In this document: piece after piece, positions 62,312-64,000 of the stretch
Numbering within the stretch: the first letter of the stretch is position 1
Layout: each line of letters starts with the position of its first letter
Assembly: GCA_017577365.1 (NCBI GenBank)
Contig: PKRJ01000007.1
Location: 1-64,000 of the forward strand
Source of the DNA: Gammaproteobacteria bacterium
GTDB taxonomy: Bacteria; Pseudomonadota; Gammaproteobacteria; Steroidobacterales; Rariloculaceae
Reading direction: 5' to 3'
DNA: 64,000 nt
Made by a program: the position numbers and the translations under genes
Notes under the pieces: generated by a model
Database searches by the model: none
What the model was told of the DNA's origin: nothing
What the model saw: only the letters and a program-made list of their open reading frames with translations

Positions 62312-62902
62312 ATGTCGCATCGCACGAAGGACTTGCCCCCGCTCACGGGGTTCCGGCACACGATTCGCGAGCTGCGCTATCAGGAGATCGCGCGGCAAGG
62401 GCTCGGCATCGTGCTGATCCTCGTCTATGCCCTGACCGCGAGATCGATACCCTTGCTCGTCGCGATCGGCGCCCCGCTGGTCGTGCTCGGCACGATCGTC
62501 CGGCTCTACGCGAGCGGATTCATTCTGAAGAACGAGGAGCTCGCGAAGCACGGACCGTACGCCCTCGTTCGGCATCCGCTCTACACGGGCAACGTTCTCG
62601 TGCTCGTCGGGTTCGCGTTCGCGAACGGCAACTGGTGGTCGCTGCCGCTCGCCGCGCTGTTCTTCTGGTTCTACTACCCGCCGGCGATCGAGTACGAGGA
62701 CCGGAAGCTGCGGCGCATTTTCGGCGCGGAATGGGAATCGTGGGCCGCGTCGACGCCCGCGCTGGTGCCGACTTTGCGAAATCTCCGGGGACTCACGGAG
62801 GGCAGCTGGTCCATCGCGAAAAGCTTCCGCAAGAACGGCGAAGCGATCATCGCGATCTACGTTCTGTTCTGCCTCTATCTGGTCGTGCGGCAGGTGCTGT
62901 GA
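62312..62902 (+). CDS. ICMT/PEMT-family membrane methyltransferase
   Basis: The 196-residue protein has four to five hydrophobic segments and the isoprenylcysteine carboxyl methyltransferase/phospholipid methyltransferase signature LAKHGPYALVRHPLYTGN (about residues 83-100), which forms the SAM-binding edge, and a second EYEDRKLRRIFGAEWESW. These enzymes are inner-membrane methyltransferases for lipids or prenyl groups; the substrate here is not known. It shares a GTGA overlap with a kinase-like gene and lies 112 bases after pepQ. Confidence 0.85.
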   Translation: MSHRTKDLPPLTGFRHTIRELRYQEIARQGLGIVLILVYALTARSIPLLVAIGAPLVVLGTIVRLYASGFILKNEELAKHGPYALVRHPLYTGNVLVLVGFAFANGNWWSLPLAALFFWFYYPPAIEYEDRKLRRIFGAEWESWAASTPALVPTLRNLRGLTEGSWSIAKSFRKNGEAIIAIYVLFCLYLVVRQVL

Positions 62903-63639
62903 CGGCGGCACGAACGGGACAGCCCGATCTCGAGGAGCCTTCGGCACCGCTCGCGCATTGGCTCCGGCACGAGTGGACTCCCGCCGACAGCGAGCTTCTC
63001 GGCCGCGGTTATCAGGCTCGCGCGTGGCTCGCGCATTCCCCCGTCGGCCCCGTCGTGATCAAGCAGCCGCTCGACTCGCCGCTCCTCGGACGACTGGGAC
63101 GCATGACCCTGCGTTCCGAGGCCGAGACGTACCGTCGCCTCGCCGGAATTCCCGGCATTCCTCGCTGCCTCGGGCTGATCGAAGGCTGCCTCTTGATCGA
63201 GCACATCGACGGCCCATCGTTTCGAAGCGCGGAAGCGTCGCTCGCAGACCGCGACCGTTTCTTCGCGCTGCTGCTCGAGACGCTCGAAGCGATGCACGCG
63301 TCCGGCGTCGCGCACGGTGATCTCAAGCGGAAGGACAATATCCTCGTCGGGCCGGGCGAGCGTCCGTACGTGATCGACTTCGGCATCGCGTGGCGTGCGG
63401 ACCCCGATTCCCCGAGGTGGCGCCGGGCCGTGTTCGAGACCGTGCGCCAGATGGACCTGAACGCGTGGATCAAGCTGAAGTACCGGCGCAAATTCGACGC
63501 GCTCGCCCCGGAAGACGCCGCCCGCTACCGACCCTTGCCTCTCGAGCGTGCCGCCCGAGCCGTTCGCATCATGTGGCAGAAACTGACGTTCCGACGCTGG
63601 CGGAAACGGCGCCGGAATCGGCTGTCGCGGTCCGGCTGA
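62899..63639 (+). CDS. Protein-kinase-fold phosphotransferase, RIO/LPS-kinase-like
   Basis: The 246-residue protein has an ATP-binding Lys55 (VVIKQP), a Glu at 74 or 76 for the helix C salt bridge, the catalytic loop HGDLKRKDN with Asp141, and DFG in IDFGIAW (160-162). Compared with Ser/Thr kinases the Asn is at +6 rather than +5, a pattern seen in atypical RIO and LPS core kinases. The C-terminal 45 residues are very basic (Arg/Lys), possibly for membrane or nucleic-acid contact. The GTG start overlaps the methyltransferase stop, implying coupled expression. The substrate is unknown. Confidence 0.8.
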   Translation: MTAARTGQPDLEEPSAPLAHWLRHEWTPADSELLGRGYQARAWLAHSPVGPVVIKQPLDSPLLGRLGRMTLRSEAETYRRLAGIPGIPRCLGLIEGCLLIEHIDGPSFRSAEASLADRDRFFALLLETLEAMHASGVAHGDLKRKDNILVGPGERPYVIDFGIAWRADPDSPRWRRAVFETVRQMDLNAWIKLKYRRKFDALAPEDAARYRPLPLERAARAVRIMWQKLTFRRWRKRRRNRLSRSG

Positions 63640-63817
63640 AAAGCGAGCCTCTTCGCGTTCGCCGGCGGCGCGCCCTGCCTACCTTGCGAGCCGCGGACGC
63701 GACTGCACCGTGGCTCGTACAGTTGCGCGGTCGGCGCGTATCGCTCGAGGCCGCCTTTGCCGCCGCGTTATCCGGCGGCGCGTGAGAGGGCCGCCGGAGC
63801 CGGTCGACGATCGAATC

Positions 63818-64000
63818 TCAGCCGGAACGCTCGAAAGCCTCCCGCGCGGACTCGATCAGACGCCGCACGAGATCGAGCGCGCGCGTGGGCGAATCGCCGG
63901 AGCAATCTTTCGCGAAACGCCGATTGTCGATCATGAGCGTCGCGAACCCATGCACGATCGACCACGCGAGCGCGACCTTTTCCGCATCGAGCTCGGCAGG
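63818..64000 (-). CDS. TetR-family regulator, C-terminal part (truncated by window edge)
   Basis: On the - strand the last 183 bases read in frame to a stop at 63818. The 60 residues visible include KVALAWSIVHGFATLMIDNRR and end in LVRRLIESAREAFERSG. The W...VHG pattern with a following hydrophobic helix is the WHG-type TetR ligand-binding C-terminal domain. The DNA-binding N-terminus is outside the window. The 178 bases between this and the kinase gene hold no gene I can support. Confidence 0.75.
   Translation of the reverse strand, partial: PAELDAEKVALAWSIVHGFATLMIDNRRFAKDCSGDSPTRALDLVRRLIESAREAFERSG

Noticed and set aside
63390..63785. Possible gene at the end of the kinase-like gene
   Set aside because: The frame overlaps the kinase gene for most of its length, the remainder is Arg-rich, and no start signal or similarity is seen.

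Overview
The window is dense, high-GC chromosomal DNA from a gammaproteobacterium. The evidence is housekeeping: lptD-surA-pdxA-rsmA-apaH, ygfB-pepP-ubiH-ubiI beside zapA-6S RNA-fau, miaB-ybeZ-ybeY-corC-lnt, rng-yhdP-nit-tldD, a Vfr/CRP regulator, and Coq7-type ubiquinone synthesis. The DNA has the look of a Steroidobacterales/Xanthomonadales-like lineage, but that is inference. I see no phage, insertion sequence, CRISPR array or antibiotic-resistance gene. Nearly all genes are recognisable core genes, many joined by 4-base ATGA/GTGA overlaps.

Region by region. 1-9 kb: outer-membrane biogenesis (3' part of lptD, then surA), pdxA, rsmA, apaH on +; thyA and lgt on -; dinB on +. 9-14 kb: a DUF255/thioredoxin-fold protein and a large Nma111-like double-protease/PDZ protein. 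14-20.4 kb: ubiI, ubiH, pepP, ygfB on -, diverging from a ZapB-like coiled coil, zapA, 6S RNA, fau and an EVE-domain gene on +. 20.5-25 kb: a lysine-rich H1-like protein, rpiA, tRNA-Gln, rpsI/rplM, a DUF481 outer-membrane protein, coq7 and crp. 25-34 kb: djlA, purC, a 180-bp nested palindrome, pmbA diverging from purE-purK, an ExeA-FHA ATPase, three small uncharacterised genes, and tldD. 34-45.5 kb: one long - strand run: cysS, yidD, trm112, holA, nadD, rsfS, rlmH, maf, rng, yhdP, nit, tldD and the small genes. 45.5-55.8 kb: hisI, an HEXXH protein, lptE, leuS inverted relative to its usual partners, lnt, corC, ybeY, ybeZ, miaB, ssb. 56-64 kb: uvrA, an exported protein, trpS, pepQ, a methyltransferase-kinase pair, and the C-terminus of a TetR regulator.

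Functional threads: envelope assembly (LptD, SurA, LptE, Lgt, Lnt, YhdP), ubiquinone hydroxylation (UbiI, UbiH, Coq7 within about 10 kb), RNA and ribosome maturation (RsmA, RNase G, YbeY, RlmH, RsfS, MiaB), purine synthesis (PurC, PurE, PurK), and the TldD/PmbA peptidase pair. No clear new defence or secondary-metabolite system was found. The points most worth a second look are a recurring -10 hexamer placed 6-7 nt before start codons (candidate leaderless mRNAs), the Nma111-like protease, the nested palindrome at 27.1-27.3 kb, the small-gene tail of the tldD operon, and the methyltransferase-kinase pair.
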